Assembly (NCBI GenBank): GCA_005878685.1
Contig: VBLN01000008.1
Location: 1 to 10,590, forward strand
Direction: 5' to 3'
From: Deltaproteobacteria bacterium
Lineage (GTDB): Bacteria > Desulfobacterota > Binatia > UBA9968
DNA: 10,590 bases
Numbering within the stretch: position 1 is the stretch's first letter; each line of letters starts with the position of its first letter. The position numbers were made by a program, and so were the translations under genes. This document shows positions 1 to 6,405 of this stretch, one piece after another. The notes below the pieces were generated by a model. It made no database searches. It was not told the origin of the DNA and was given only the letters and a program-made list of their open reading frames with translations.

Positions 1-126
1 CTTCAGATTATTAAAGATGATGTTCGGCCAGCGTCCCTTGGGGGAAGCGCCGACGATCGCCACGGAGCGCGCCCGAAGCAGAGGTTCTGCTGACCGAAGA
101 TTCTCTATGGAGCTTTTCTCACTCAT
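1..126 (-). CDS. NDP-forming acyl-CoA synthetase / CoA-binding protein, N-terminus only (partial)
   Basis: Read on the minus strand, the 42 codons from the ATG at 126 to the window edge contain RSVAIVGASPKG (about residues 20-31) followed by WPNIIFNNLK. This is the N-terminal CoA-binding Rossmann segment of acetate--CoA ligase (ADP-forming) alpha-type proteins and related acyl-CoA synthetases, which typically begin LFxPRSVAVVGAS and continue with a glycine-rich nucleotide/CoA loop. These enzymes interconvert acyl-CoA plus ADP and Pi with acid, CoA and ATP in the cytoplasm. The start is supported by AGGAG at 136-140 on the minus strand, nine bases before the ATG. Everything past residue 42 lies outside the window. 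The ATP-grasp domain and the phosphohistidine segment therefore cannot be checked, so the exact acyl substrate and the full domain layout are unknown. A stand-alone CoA-binding domain protein (YccU-like) is the main alternative. Confidence 0.8.
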   Translation of the reverse strand, partial: MSEKSSIENLRSAEPLLRARSVAIVGASPKGRWPNIIFNNLK

Positions 127-172
127 ATCTCTTTTCTCCTATGCTGTCGCGTCAAAGCCTCGGCCTGATCCT

Positions 173-198
173 CCTGAGGCGGACCCGCCTCGGGCGGG
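173..198 (-). other. Overlapping, mutually exclusive GC-rich hairpins in the leader of the acyl-CoA synthetase
   Basis: On the plus strand, GAGGCGG (176-182) pairs with CCGCCTC (185-191) across a two-base loop, extendable by CC/GG and a wobble pair on the outside (173-194). The same CCCGCC at 184-189 can instead pair with GGCGGG at 193-198 across TCG. The two stems share the middle segment, so only one can form at a time. The element lies about 50-70 bases upstream of the synthetase start codon, inside its probable 5' leader. It has no adjacent T tract, so it is not a simple terminator. It could be a leader control element or a copy of a GC-rich intergenic repeat. Confidence 0.4.
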
Positions 199-297
199 GG
201 CTAATCCGTCCTTTGGCGTAGCCGAATTCCTCTTACAGGAAAACTGCTGACTAGATTTCAATCTGCGGCTGAACGCCGTGAATCGCGGAAAACAGAG

Positions 298-325
298 ACT
301 ATCGAATAATGCTCCGTCAAGTCAA
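298..325 (-). promoter_or_regulatory. Possible sigma-70-type promoter for the acyl-CoA synthetase
   Basis: On the minus strand TTGACT (320-325) is followed after 16 bases by GATAGT (298-303), a fair match to -35 and -10 hexamers. If used, it would give a leader of roughly 165 bases containing the GC-rich hairpins at 173-198. This is pattern matching only. The -10 box deviates from consensus and the organism's sigma-factor preference is unknown. Confidence 0.25.
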
Positions 326-611
326 CCCGCCCTGGTGGTAAGCTGCGGCAGACCGAAAAAAAACGAGGAGAGCCTCTCTCTCAACGCCTCAACAGAGCCG
401 GAGATTGCAGATATCAGGTTTGCAATTGAAAAGTCCCACCAGCAATCGCAAGAGGATTGGGCGACCGCCTCCAAGGCGATGTTTCTACATTTTTGAACAG
501 AGAGCCACCGCGGCTTACACCATAAGCTATTGAATAGACGGGCAAACTGAGCATGCAATCTTGGTCGGTTGCACGGCCCATGAATTGCATATATGCTCCG
601 CGGTTGTTTTT

Positions 612-2015
612 ATGTGTACTTCTCGAACTCTCTTTTATCTATTGCTCTTATTTGTAGCTTGGTTTTTCTCCGGCTGCGCCGGCCCGTTACGGCCTCCATT
701 GCGAACGGTCGCCGCACAAGAGACGGGACAGCGGGAGAAGCAGCCGCTTACGATCTCGGCCAAACCGGATGCGATGCCGACGCCCGACACAGCCAAGATC
801 CGTTCTCTTCTTGACGAGTATGCGCGCGAAGAAGATTCTTTCATCCTCTACCCTTTGGCTCAGACGGAGAACAAAGAAGAGGAGAAACCCCTAGAGAAAA
901 AAGAGCCGCCAGAAGATGTGACCCCGAAGGCCGAAGAGTCTCCCACAACCCTTCAGGACGCGCCTGGTCCAAAGGCGGATGATCGCCTGCTCGATCTGTG
1001 GCAGAAAGACCTCGATCAGGCGATGGCGCAGCCGCCGGGGAGGCGCAAGATCCAATTTTCTATTCCGGTAGTAGAAAACGATCGTGTGCTCTACTTCGTT
1101 AAGTTTTTCTGCCACAAGAAAAGAGACTTCTTCGAACGTTCCTTGGCGCGTTCCGGCAAATACATCCCCATGATGGCGACCGTTCTGCAGGAGGAGGGTC
1201 TGCCCGAGGATCTGGTTTATCTCTCCTTGATCGAGAGCGGATTCTCTACTCAGGCGGTCTCCAAGGCCAAAGCCGTCGGGCCCTGGCAGTTCATTCGCAG
1301 CACGGGACTCCGATACGGACTCAAGATCAACGGATGGCTGGACGAGCGCCGAGATCCGCTAAAGTCAACGCGCGCGGCAGCGGCCTATCTCAAGGACCTC
1401 CACGAGCAGTTTGGCCAATGGTTCCTAGCCGCGGCGGCCTATAACGCCGGCGAGAGAAAAGTGGAAAAAGCGATGAATCGCTCCAACGCCGACAATTTCT
1501 GGGACATTAGCGGAAAGAGGAGCTATCTGAAGCAGGAAACGCGCAATTACGTTCCGAAGTTCATCGCAGCCAGCCTTATCGCCAGCGCGCCCGAGAAGTT
1601 CGGCTTTGTAGACGTCGTTTATCAAACCCCCGTGGAGTACGACGAGGTAACGCTTGAAACTTCCTTGAGGCTGGAGACAGTAGCGCGATTGGCAGGGACC
1701 ACGGTTAAAACTATTAAGGAATTGAACCCCGCTCTGCTCCGCAACATCACGCCTCCTCACGAGAATGGCTACGTGGTCAGGCTGCCTTCGGGAAGAGGCG
1801 AGCTTTTTACTCAATCCTACGAGCAGCTTCCCGAATCGGCCAAAATCAAAGTCATCACCTACAAAGTTAAAAAGGGAGAGACGTTGCTAAGCATCGCCAA
1901 ACGGTACGGCCAAAAAACAACCGACCTGATGGAACTGAACAACCTAAAAACCAGAAAGCTCCAGCCCGGTCAGGAACTCATCGTCGTTTCGAATGGAGTG
2001 AAAAAGACGAGGTAG
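612..2015 (+). CDS. mltD: Lipoprotein membrane-bound lytic murein transglycosylase, MltD-like, with LysM repeats
   Basis: This enzyme cleaves the MurNAc-GlcNAc bond of peptidoglycan non-hydrolytically, making 1,6-anhydro ends. From the ATG at 612 the protein is 467 residues. The N-terminal hydrophobic segment (about 7-19) ends in FSGC, a lipobox-like site with Cys22 as probable lipid anchor. A Glu/Lys/Pro-rich linker follows (about 85-120). The SLT domain (about 185-300) has the catalytic Glu208 in SLIESGF, the MltD-type GPWQF motif at 223-227 and AAYNAGE around 275-281. A weaker LysM-like segment lies at about 341-395, and a clear LysM (YKVKKGETLLSIAKRYG) runs from residue 417 to near the C-terminus, for glycan binding. 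A TTG at 561 is in frame and would add 17 residues. I prefer 612 because it gives a compact lipoprotein signal, though neither start has a strong ribosome binding site. It converges on citrate synthase ten bases away. Confidence 0.92.
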   Translation: MCTSRTLFYLLLLFVAWFFSGCAGPLRPPLRTVAAQETGQREKQPLTISAKPDAMPTPDTAKIRSLLDEYAREEDSFILYPLAQTENKEEEKPLEKKEPPEDVTPKAEESPTTLQDAPGPKADDRLLDLWQKDLDQAMAQPPGRRKIQFSIPVVENDRVLYFVKFFCHKKRDFFERSLARSGKYIPMMATVLQEEGLPEDLVYLSLIESGFSTQAVSKAKAVGPWQFIRSTGLRYGLKINGWLDERRDPLKSTRAAAAYLKDLHEQFGQWFLAAAAYNAGERKVEKAMNRSNADNFWDISGKRSYLKQETRNYVPKFIAASLIASAPEKFGFVDVVYQTPVEYDEVTLETSLRLETVARLAGTTVKTIKELNPALLRNITPPHENGYVVRLPSGRGELFTQSYEQLPESAKIKVITYKVKKGETLLSIAKRYGQKTTDLMELNNLKTRKLQPGQELIVVSNGVKKTR

Positions 2016-2039
2016 GAAAGCCTCGTTATCTTCTTTTTT
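2001..2039. terminator. Compact bidirectional intrinsic terminator between the transglycosylase and citrate synthase genes
   Basis: ACGAGG (2007-2012) pairs with CCTCGT (2021-2026) across an eight-base loop. The stem is flanked by an A-rich run at 2001-2007 and a T-rich run at 2027-2039, so a U tract follows the stem in both directions. The stem arms overlap the last codons and stop codons of both convergent genes, and only ten bases lie between the two coding regions. It would end transcription from either side. Confidence 0.65.
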
Positions 2040-3318
2040 CGACAGGCACGTAGTCCCGCGTATCCGCGCCCTTGTAGATCTGTCTCGGACGGGCGAGCTT
2101 CTGGTCAGGATCGAGCAGCATCTCTTCCCACTGCGCAACCCAACCGGAAGTGCGAGGGATCGCAAACAGCACAGGAAACATGTCTAAAGGAAATCCGATT
2201 GATTGATAAATCAAGCCGGAGTAAAAATCGACATTCGGATAAAGCTTTCGCTTGATGAAATAGTCATCTTCCAAAGCGATTCGCTCCAACTCTAGGGCGA
2301 TATCCAAAAGCGAGTTCCGCCCCTTCACCTCAAAAACTTTGTCAGCGATCTCCTTAATAATTTTGGCTCGGGGGTCATAATTTTTATAAACGCGATGGCC
2401 GAAGCCCATGAGCCTCCCCTGTCCCGACTTCACCCTCTTGATGAAGTCGGGAACCTTATCCTTGGAGCCGATCTCCATCAGCATCTTGAGCACCGCTTCG
2501 TTGGCCCCGCCATGAAGCGGCCCGTAAAGGGCCGCGGCGGCGGCGGCTACTGCCGAATAAGGATCCACATGCGAGCTCCCCACGCTGCGCATGGCATTGG
2601 TGCTGCAGTTCTGTTCGTGATCCGCATGAAGGATGAACAGAATGTCTAGGGCCTTCTCTAACACCGGGTGCGGCTTATATTTGAGCTCGGTCATCTTGAA
2701 CAACATGTTCAGGAAATTGCCGGTGTAACTGAGGTCGTTATCCGGATAGGCATTGGGCATTCCAATGCTGTGCCGATAGGCGAACCCGGCTAAAGTGGGC
2801 ATCTTGCTTATAAGTCTGTAGATTTGTCTCTGTCGCGACTCGGCGTTGAAGATATCTTTGGCATCCGTGTAAAACGTGGATAAGGCCGCAACAGCGCTTA
2901 CGAGCATCCCCATGGGGTGGGCATCGTGGTGAAAACCGTCAATGAACTTCTTGATGTTCTCGTGGAGGATGGAGTGGTGAGTGATATTATAGGTCCAATC
3001 TCCCAATTGTGACTTGGTGGGAAGCTCTCCGTAGAGAATCAGATAGGCAGTCTCTAAGTAGGTCCCCTTCTCGGCCAACTGCTCGATGGGATATCCGCGG
3101 TAGCGTAGAATCCCTCTATCTCCATCAACATAGGTGATCTTGCTCTGACAGGAGGCGGTGTTCATGAAGCCCGGGTCATAGCTCACTAGGCCAAGAAGAT
3201 CATCTTCCGACACTCTAATTTGGCGAAGATCCGTGGCATTGATCGCTCCGTCATGGATCACAACGTCGTATTTCCTCCCCGTTCGGTTATCAATCACTGT
3301 CAGCGTGTCTGAAGCCAT
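2026..3318 (-). CDS. gltA: Type II citrate synthase
   Basis: This enzyme condenses acetyl-CoA with oxaloacetate to citrate, the entry step of the TCA cycle, in the cytoplasm. The 430-residue protein matches the usual length of the Gram-negative, hexameric, NADH-sensitive class (E. coli GltA is 427). Visible landmarks are the N-terminal beta-rich segment typical of this class (about 1-50), GFMNTASCQSKITYVDGD (51-68), HADHEQN (231-237) with the substrate-binding His234, GPLHGGANE (266-274) with catalytic His269, GFGHRVYK (305-312) with His308, and NVDFYSG (362-368) with catalytic Asp364. All key residues are present, so the enzyme should be active. The ATG at 3316-3318 is preceded by AAGGGAA at a suitable distance on the minus strand. 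The SixA-like phosphatase gene is 93 bases upstream on the same strand and could be cotranscribed. The downstream end shares a terminator with the transglycosylase gene. Confidence 0.97.
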   Translation of the reverse strand: MASDTLTVIDNRTGRKYDVVIHDGAINATDLRQIRVSEDDLLGLVSYDPGFMNTASCQSKITYVDGDRGILRYRGYPIEQLAEKGTYLETAYLILYGELPTKSQLGDWTYNITHHSILHENIKKFIDGFHHDAHPMGMLVSAVAALSTFYTDAKDIFNAESRQRQIYRLISKMPTLAGFAYRHSIGMPNAYPDNDLSYTGNFLNMLFKMTELKYKPHPVLEKALDILFILHADHEQNCSTNAMRSVGSSHVDPYSAVAAAAAALYGPLHGGANEAVLKMLMEIGSKDKVPDFIKRVKSGQGRLMGFGHRVYKNYDPRAKIIKEIADKVFEVKGRNSLLDIALELERIALEDDYFIKRKLYPNVDFYSGLIYQSIGFPLDMFPVLFAIPRTSGWVAQWEEMLLDPDQKLARPRQIYKGADTRDYVPVEKRR

Positions 3319-3406
3319 GGTCAGTTCCCTTCACCTACAGATGTGAGGCCACCCCTATCCCTTTTAGACCATCCTCGCATGGCGGTCAACCGCGTCACGT
3401 CGCGTC

Positions 3407-3428
3407 GGGAGTTAAAGGGGAGTTAAAG
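3407..3428. repeat. Perfect 11-bp tandem duplication at the 3' end of the phosphatase gene
   Basis: GGGAGTTAAAG occurs twice head to tail (3407-3417 and 3418-3428). It covers the last codons and the stop codon of the minus-strand SixA-like gene. Because 11 is not a multiple of three, the two copies are read in different frames, and the stop TAA at 3412-3414 arises inside the repeat. It looks like a small replication-slippage duplication that reset the C-terminus. Confidence 0.7.
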
Positions 3429-3864
3429 TCCACTTCATCTTCCATGCTTTTTCCACGCGAGAAAAACAGACAATCGCTGCCGGGCGAAAATCCACGACAA
3501 CACGTTCGGGATCTCCTGAGATCAAGAGAGAAGCCAAACGGCCGATATGTGGCAAATGGCCCACTAGCATCAAAGGCTCATCGGCCAACTCCAATTCCAT
3601 TTTCGCGATCACCGGGTCATCGTTAGGCGATAGTCCCTGGACCTGCCGGACTCCCAAACGAGGGAATAGAGACTCGGCCAGAATTTCCGCCGTCTGCTTT
3701 GCTCTGAGCTTGTCGGAATGGAGGACCTCGGAGACCCGGACGCCTCTTGCCACGGTGGCGCGGGCGACACTTTCTACCTCTCTTCGCCCCAGCTCACTTA
3801 GAGGACGCTTCGGGTCTTCCTGCTCAGCTTTGGCTTCTCCGTGCCGGACAAGATAAAAATCCAT
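3412..3864 (-). CDS. sixA: SixA-type phosphohistidine phosphatase (histidine phosphatase superfamily)
   Basis: This is a small cytoplasmic phosphatase of the RHG / phosphoglycerate-mutase-like superfamily. E. coli SixA dephosphorylates phosphohistidine on HPt or phosphotransferase proteins. The protein is 150 residues from the ATG at 3864 (SixA is about 160). It opens MDFYLVRHGEAK with the RHG motif at residues 7-9 (catalytic His8). LSELGR follows at about 22-27, SDKLRAKQTAE at 50-60 carries a second conserved Arg (Arg54), and VGHLPHI at 101-107 holds the second active-site His (His103). These features and the short length favour SixA over phosphoglycerate mutase or alpha-ribazole phosphatase. 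The frame stays open for 22 more codons upstream, but those residues do not resemble the family, whose members start just before the RHG strand. No strong ribosome binding site is seen at either start. The actual phosphohistidine partner cannot be told from this window. Confidence 0.85.
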   Translation of the reverse strand: MDFYLVRHGEAKAEQEDPKRPLSELGRREVESVARATVARGVRVSEVLHSDKLRAKQTAEILAESLFPRLGVRQVQGLSPNDDPVIAKMELELADEPLMLVGHLPHIGRLASLLISGDPERVVVDFRPAAIVCFSRVEKAWKMKWTLTPL

Positions 3865-3984
3865 AAAAACAGGAACTGAACAGGATTTTGAAAACCCCTG
3901 TTCCCAAGGTTGCAAAATGCCATTGATCATATAGTATGCGGTGCCGCAATTTGCAAATTTTATACGGACGAGACCCTATTCACG
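3865..3984. promoter_or_regulatory. Divergent control region between the phosphatase and the ABC importer, with a 12-bp palindrome
   Basis: This 120-base gap must carry the start signals for the importer operon (plus) and the phosphatase (minus). It contains the perfect palindrome AATTTGCAAATT at 3948-3959, about 25 bases before the ATPase start codon, a plausible operator half-site pair. TATAGT at 3930-3935 resembles a -10 box, and TTGCAA at 3910-3915 could be a -35 box, but the 14-base spacing is short. No regulator gene adjoins, so the binding protein, if any, is unknown. Confidence 0.35.
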
Positions 3985-4713
3985 GTGATCGAATTTCAGC
4001 ACGTAAACAAGTGGTACGGCTCGCTTCATGTCCTAAGAGATATCCAATTAAAGATCGAACGGGGAGAAGTCGTCGTGGTTTGCGGACCCAGCGGCAGCGG
4101 GAAAAGCACCCTTATTCGTTGCATCAATCGGCTCGAGCCGATCCAATCCGGAGAGATCTTGGTCGACGGCCGCCAACTGTCAGACCCTCGTCTGGATCTG
4201 AGAGCCCTCAGAACGGAGATCGGCTTCGTCTTCCAGCAATTCAATCTCTACCCCCACATGACGGCGCTCCATAACATCACACTAGCGCCGATGAAGGTGA
4301 AAGGGCTTGCGCGCGCCGAGGCGGAGAAATTCGCACTCGCCTTGTTGGAGCGGGTGGGAATGCAAGACAAGGCTGGCGCCTATCCGGCCAACCTTTCAGG
4401 AGGGCAGCAGCAGCGCGTGGCGATCGCCAGAGCGCTCGCCATGCAGCCCAAGATCATGCTGTTCGACGAACCGACCTCGGCGTTGGATCCCGAGATGATT
4501 AACGAGGTGCTGGAAGTCATGACCAACCTCGCTAAGGAGGGCATGACTATGGCGGTCGTCACTCACGAGATGGGTTTCGCTCGGCAGGTAGCGCACCGAG
4601 TGATCTTTATGGATGAAGGGCAACTGATTGAGCAAGAAAGCCCCGAGACCTTTTTTAAGGCTCCTAAGTCCCCGCGCACAAAGCTCTTCTTAAGCAAAAT
4701 TCTCTCCCACTAA
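3985..4713 (+). CDS. Polar amino-acid ABC importer, ATP-binding subunit (GlnQ/GltL/HisP type)
   Basis: This is the cytoplasmic ATPase that powers the importer encoded by the next three genes. From a GTG at 3985 it is 242 residues, the usual size of GlnQ/GltL (about 240), and begins with the family-typical [11 protein letters not shown]. Landmarks are the Walker [10 protein letters not shown] (34-42), the Q-loop FQQFNLYPH (83-91), the ABC signature [15 protein letters not shown] (137-151), Walker B IMLFDEP (157-163), the D-loop SALD (165-168) and the H-loop His194 in VVTHEMGFA. All catalytic elements are intact. The frame is open upstream to 3910, but those 25 residues (MQNAIDHIV...) do not resemble the family, and 3985 starts exactly at the first beta strand. 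No clear ribosome binding site precedes it. The stop codon overlaps the AAGGAGG ribosome binding site of the binding-protein gene, which shows tight operon coupling. Confidence 0.92.
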   Translation: MIEFQHVNKWYGSLHVLRDIQLKIERGEVVVVCGPSGSGKSTLIRCINRLEPIQSGEILVDGRQLSDPRLDLRALRTEIGFVFQQFNLYPHMTALHNITLAPMKVKGLARAEAEKFALALLERVGMQDKAGAYPANLSGGQQQRVAIARALAMQPKIMLFDEPTSALDPEMINEVLEVMTNLAKEGMTMAVVTHEMGFARQVAHRVIFMDEGQLIEQESPETFFKAPKSPRTKLFLSKILSH

Positions 4714-4718
4714 GGAGG
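4712..4718 (+). promoter_or_regulatory. Strong ribosome binding site for the periplasmic binding protein
   Basis: AAGGAGG, a near-perfect anti-16S match, lies five bases before the ATG at 4724 and overlaps the last bases of the ATPase gene's TAA stop. It is much stronger than the sites in front of the ATPase and the two permeases. That fits the need for excess binding protein over membrane complex. Confidence 0.8.
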
Positions 4719-4723
4719 TCGGA

Positions 4724-5581
4724 ATGAAGCGCCTATTGGACCTATTATTATCGCTCTTTCTCGCTCTCGGTAGCGCGACCCCGGCGTTTGCCGAGACGAC
4801 GATGGAAAAGATCGCCCGCACTGGCACGCTGACCATCGGCACCCGAACGGGCTCTCCTCCTTTTGCCTATGTTAACAAGCAGAATGAATGGGTTGGATTC
4901 TCTATAGACCTCGTTGAACAGCTCATCATCCCGTCCGTATCGAAGAAGGTCGGAAAGTCGATAACCCTAGAAAAAAAAGAATCCGCTCCGGCCACCCGAA
5001 TCCCCCTCCTCAGTTCAAACGCCGTGGATTTGATCGCGGAGACGATGACAGACACCAGGAGCCGGCGCGACAGCGTCGATTTCAGCCTCACCTTCTTTGT
5101 GACGGGCGCGCAGTTTCTTGTGAAGCGGGGAAGTCCGATTAAAGGGATAAAGAGTGTTGGCGGAAAGCGTGTCGCGGCGCAACAGGGGGCCACCAATGCT
5201 AAGATCATCCGTGAGAAGACTCCCACGGCTCAGCTGCGCGAGTTTCCGGATCAGCCGACTGCTTTCCAGGCTTTAGCACAGGGACAGGTGGATACCTACA
5301 CAAATGACGGCATCCAGCTTGCCGGACTCAAGGCCAAGGCTCCAAACCCGCGCGACTGGGAAATTGTCGGCGACTTTTACTCTTATGAACCCTACGGTAT
5401 GGCGATGCGCAAAGGAGATGCGGATTTCCGCAATGTCGTCAACAACGGCCTCATGGATGGAATCGATTCCGGCAAATTCTTCGAGATATACGACAAATGG
5501 TTTGGACCGAAAGGTGAAGTGCCCTACCCCATGAGCCCCGAGGTCAAAAAGTTCTTAATCTATCAGGCGGTGCCGAAGTAA
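4724..5581 (+). CDS. Periplasmic amino-acid-binding protein of the ABC importer (SBP_bac_3 family)
   Basis: This protein captures an amino acid in the periplasm and delivers it to the two permeases encoded downstream. It has 285 residues. The signal peptide has an MKR start, a leucine-rich core (5-16) and probable cleavage after AFA at residue 23. The mature part starts with the family pattern GTLTIGTRTGSPPFAYVNKQNE (about 34-55) and WVGFSIDLVEQL (56-67). The ligand-contact region MTDTRSRRDSVDFS (108-121) supplies the arginine that binds the substrate carboxylate. The second lobe has VAAQQGAT (150-157), and YTNDGIQ (192-198) carries an Asp195 expected to bind the alpha-amino group. Overall it looks closest to the glutamate/aspartate (GltI-like) branch, but the ligand cannot be fixed from sequence alone. 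The length fits family norms. An unusual hairpin-forming gap of 96 bases separates it from the first permease. Confidence 0.93.
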   Translation: MKRLLDLLLSLFLALGSATPAFAETTMEKIARTGTLTIGTRTGSPPFAYVNKQNEWVGFSIDLVEQLIIPSVSKKVGKSITLEKKESAPATRIPLLSSNAVDLIAETMTDTRSRRDSVDFSLTFFVTGAQFLVKRGSPIKGIKSVGGKRVAAQQGATNAKIIREKTPTAQLREFPDQPTAFQALAQGQVDTYTNDGIQLAGLKAKAPNPRDWEIVGDFYSYEPYGMAMRKGDADFRNVVNNGLMDGIDSGKFFEIYDKWFGPKGEVPYPMSPEVKKFLIYQAVPK

Positions 5582-5588
5582 ACAGCAC

Positions 5589-5675
5589 TTAGCAATCAGC
5601 CATCAGCTTTCAGCACGGGAGGCACGTTAGATTCCCAATTAAAGCTGGCTGCTGATCGCTGACCGCTGATAACTG
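5589..5675 (+). repeat. Inverted array of TCAGC heptamers between binding-protein and permease genes
   Basis: The left arm (5589-5614) carries TCAGC-type units spaced by seven bases. The right arm (5643-5675) carries the same units in the opposite orientation (GCTGA), including GCTGATCGCTGACCGCTGAT. Aligning the left arm with the reverse complement of the right gives about 15 matches in the best 21 positions, so a long imperfect stem with a loop of about 28 bases can form. The right arm ends two bases before the ATG of the permease at 5678 and so covers the place where its ribosome binding site should be. This resembles a REP-like intergenic repeat in function rather than in sequence. Confidence 0.6.
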
Positions 5676-5677
5676 GA

Positions 5678-6403
5678 ATGCGCTATCAGTTCGACTGGTC
5701 GGTTCTCTGGAGTGGCCAAACAGGTCAGTGGCTTCTCCAAGGAATTTCGACGACTCTTGAAATCTCGGTGCTGGCATGGCTGCTCGCAGGAGTTCTCGGA
5801 ACTCTCTCAGGCGCACTGCGAACGGCGGGGCCGAGACCATTTTCTGCGCTCAGCGCTTTCTATGTCGAGTTCTTCAGAAACGTGCCGCTCCTCGTCTGGA
5901 TGTTCTTTTGGTATTTCGGTATCCCTCTACTTCTCCCCCGCCTCGCCCAAGATTGGCTTTTTGCTCATGGCGCGGAATTCTGGGCTGGCATGTTCGCCCT
6001 CGGTGTGTACCATGGGGCCCGCTTTTCTGAGGTCATTCGTTCCGGCATCCAGTCGATTCCTAAAACCCAACTCGAAGCCGCCCTCTCCACCGGGCTGACA
6101 GTCACCCAGGCCTACCGTTTCGTTATCATCCCCATCGCACTCCGTCTTCTCATTCCGCCGATCACCAATGAATCGCTGAACCTCTTGAAAAACTCTTCGG
6201 TAGCGCTGACGATCGGCGTCGCCGAGCTCACTTTTCAGACGCGCCAGATTGAGACCTATACCGCCAAGGCATTCGAGGCGCTCACCGCAGGAACCCTCAT
6301 CTATCTAGTTCTTTGCCTTGGCCTCTCTGCCTTCATGGCAGTATTAGAGAAACGCTGTGCCATTCCCGGTTTGATCGCCCGCGTGACTCCGGCTGAACAC
6401 TAA
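5678..6403 (+). CDS. Amino-acid ABC importer, permease subunit 1 (GltJ/HisQ-HisM type)
   Basis: This is one of the two inner-membrane channel subunits of the importer. The 241-residue protein has a hydrophobic segment at about 24-46, the family-typical AFYVEFFRNVPLLVWMFF (60-77) and further membrane segments near 101-111, 150-165 and 205-225. The cytoplasmic EAA coupling loop is EAALSTGLTVTQAYRFVIIP (133-152), which docks on the ATPase. The tryptophan-rich N-terminal stretch (YQFDWSVLW) is typical of the GltJ branch of glutamate/aspartate importers. The ATG at 5678 has no good ribosome binding site. The preceding bases belong to the right arm of the TCAGC inverted repeat, so translation may depend on how that structure folds. 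The gene ends two bases before the second permease. Confidence 0.92.
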   Translation: MRYQFDWSVLWSGQTGQWLLQGISTTLEISVLAWLLAGVLGTLSGALRTAGPRPFSALSAFYVEFFRNVPLLVWMFFWYFGIPLLLPRLAQDWLFAHGAEFWAGMFALGVYHGARFSEVIRSGIQSIPKTQLEAALSTGLTVTQAYRFVIIPIALRLLIPPITNESLNLLKNSSVALTIGVAELTFQTRQIETYTAKAFEALTAGTLIYLVLCLGLSAFMAVLEKRCAIPGLIARVTPAEH

Positions 6404-6405
6404 AC

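Larger units (their letters stand above)
127..611. other. Gene-poor intergenic stretch between divergent genes
   Basis: About 485 bases separate the minus-strand acyl-CoA synthetase from the plus-strand transglycosylase. Short open frames exist on both strands (for example 278-496 plus and 322-558 minus). They have no convincing ribosome binding site, resemble no family I know and have unbiased composition, so I do not call them genes. The stretch holds GC-rich overlapping hairpins at 173-198, a candidate minus-strand promoter at 298-325, and a small AT-rich inverted repeat CTATTGAATAG at 528-538 that may belong to the promoter region of the transglycosylase. No tRNA or other structured RNA was recognised. 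Confidence 0.5.

Noticed and set aside
278..496. Plus-strand open frame of 72 codons starting with GTG
   Set aside because: No ribosome binding site, no recognisable domain, and it overlaps the candidate promoter of the opposite-strand gene.
322..558. Minus-strand open frame of 78 codons in the gene-poor region
   Set aside because: No ribosome binding site that fits, no resemblance to a known family, and odd residue composition; overlaps another equally weak plus-strand frame.
1425..1814. Minus-strand open frame of 129 codons inside the transglycosylase gene
   Set aside because: Lies fully inside a well-supported gene with intact catalytic motifs; no family resemblance.
3412..3864. Phosphoglycerate mutase or alpha-ribazole phosphatase
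   Set aside because: The protein is too short and lacks the longer insertions of those enzymes; size and motif spacing fit SixA.
3910..3984. Longer N-terminus for the ABC ATPase
   Set aside because: The extra 25 residues do not resemble the family, whose members begin directly at the first strand (MIEF...); the segment overlaps the divergent promoter region and palindrome.
5589..5675. CRISPR array
   Set aside because: Units are only seven bases, without unique spacers, and are arranged in inverted orientation around a loop; no cas genes nearby.
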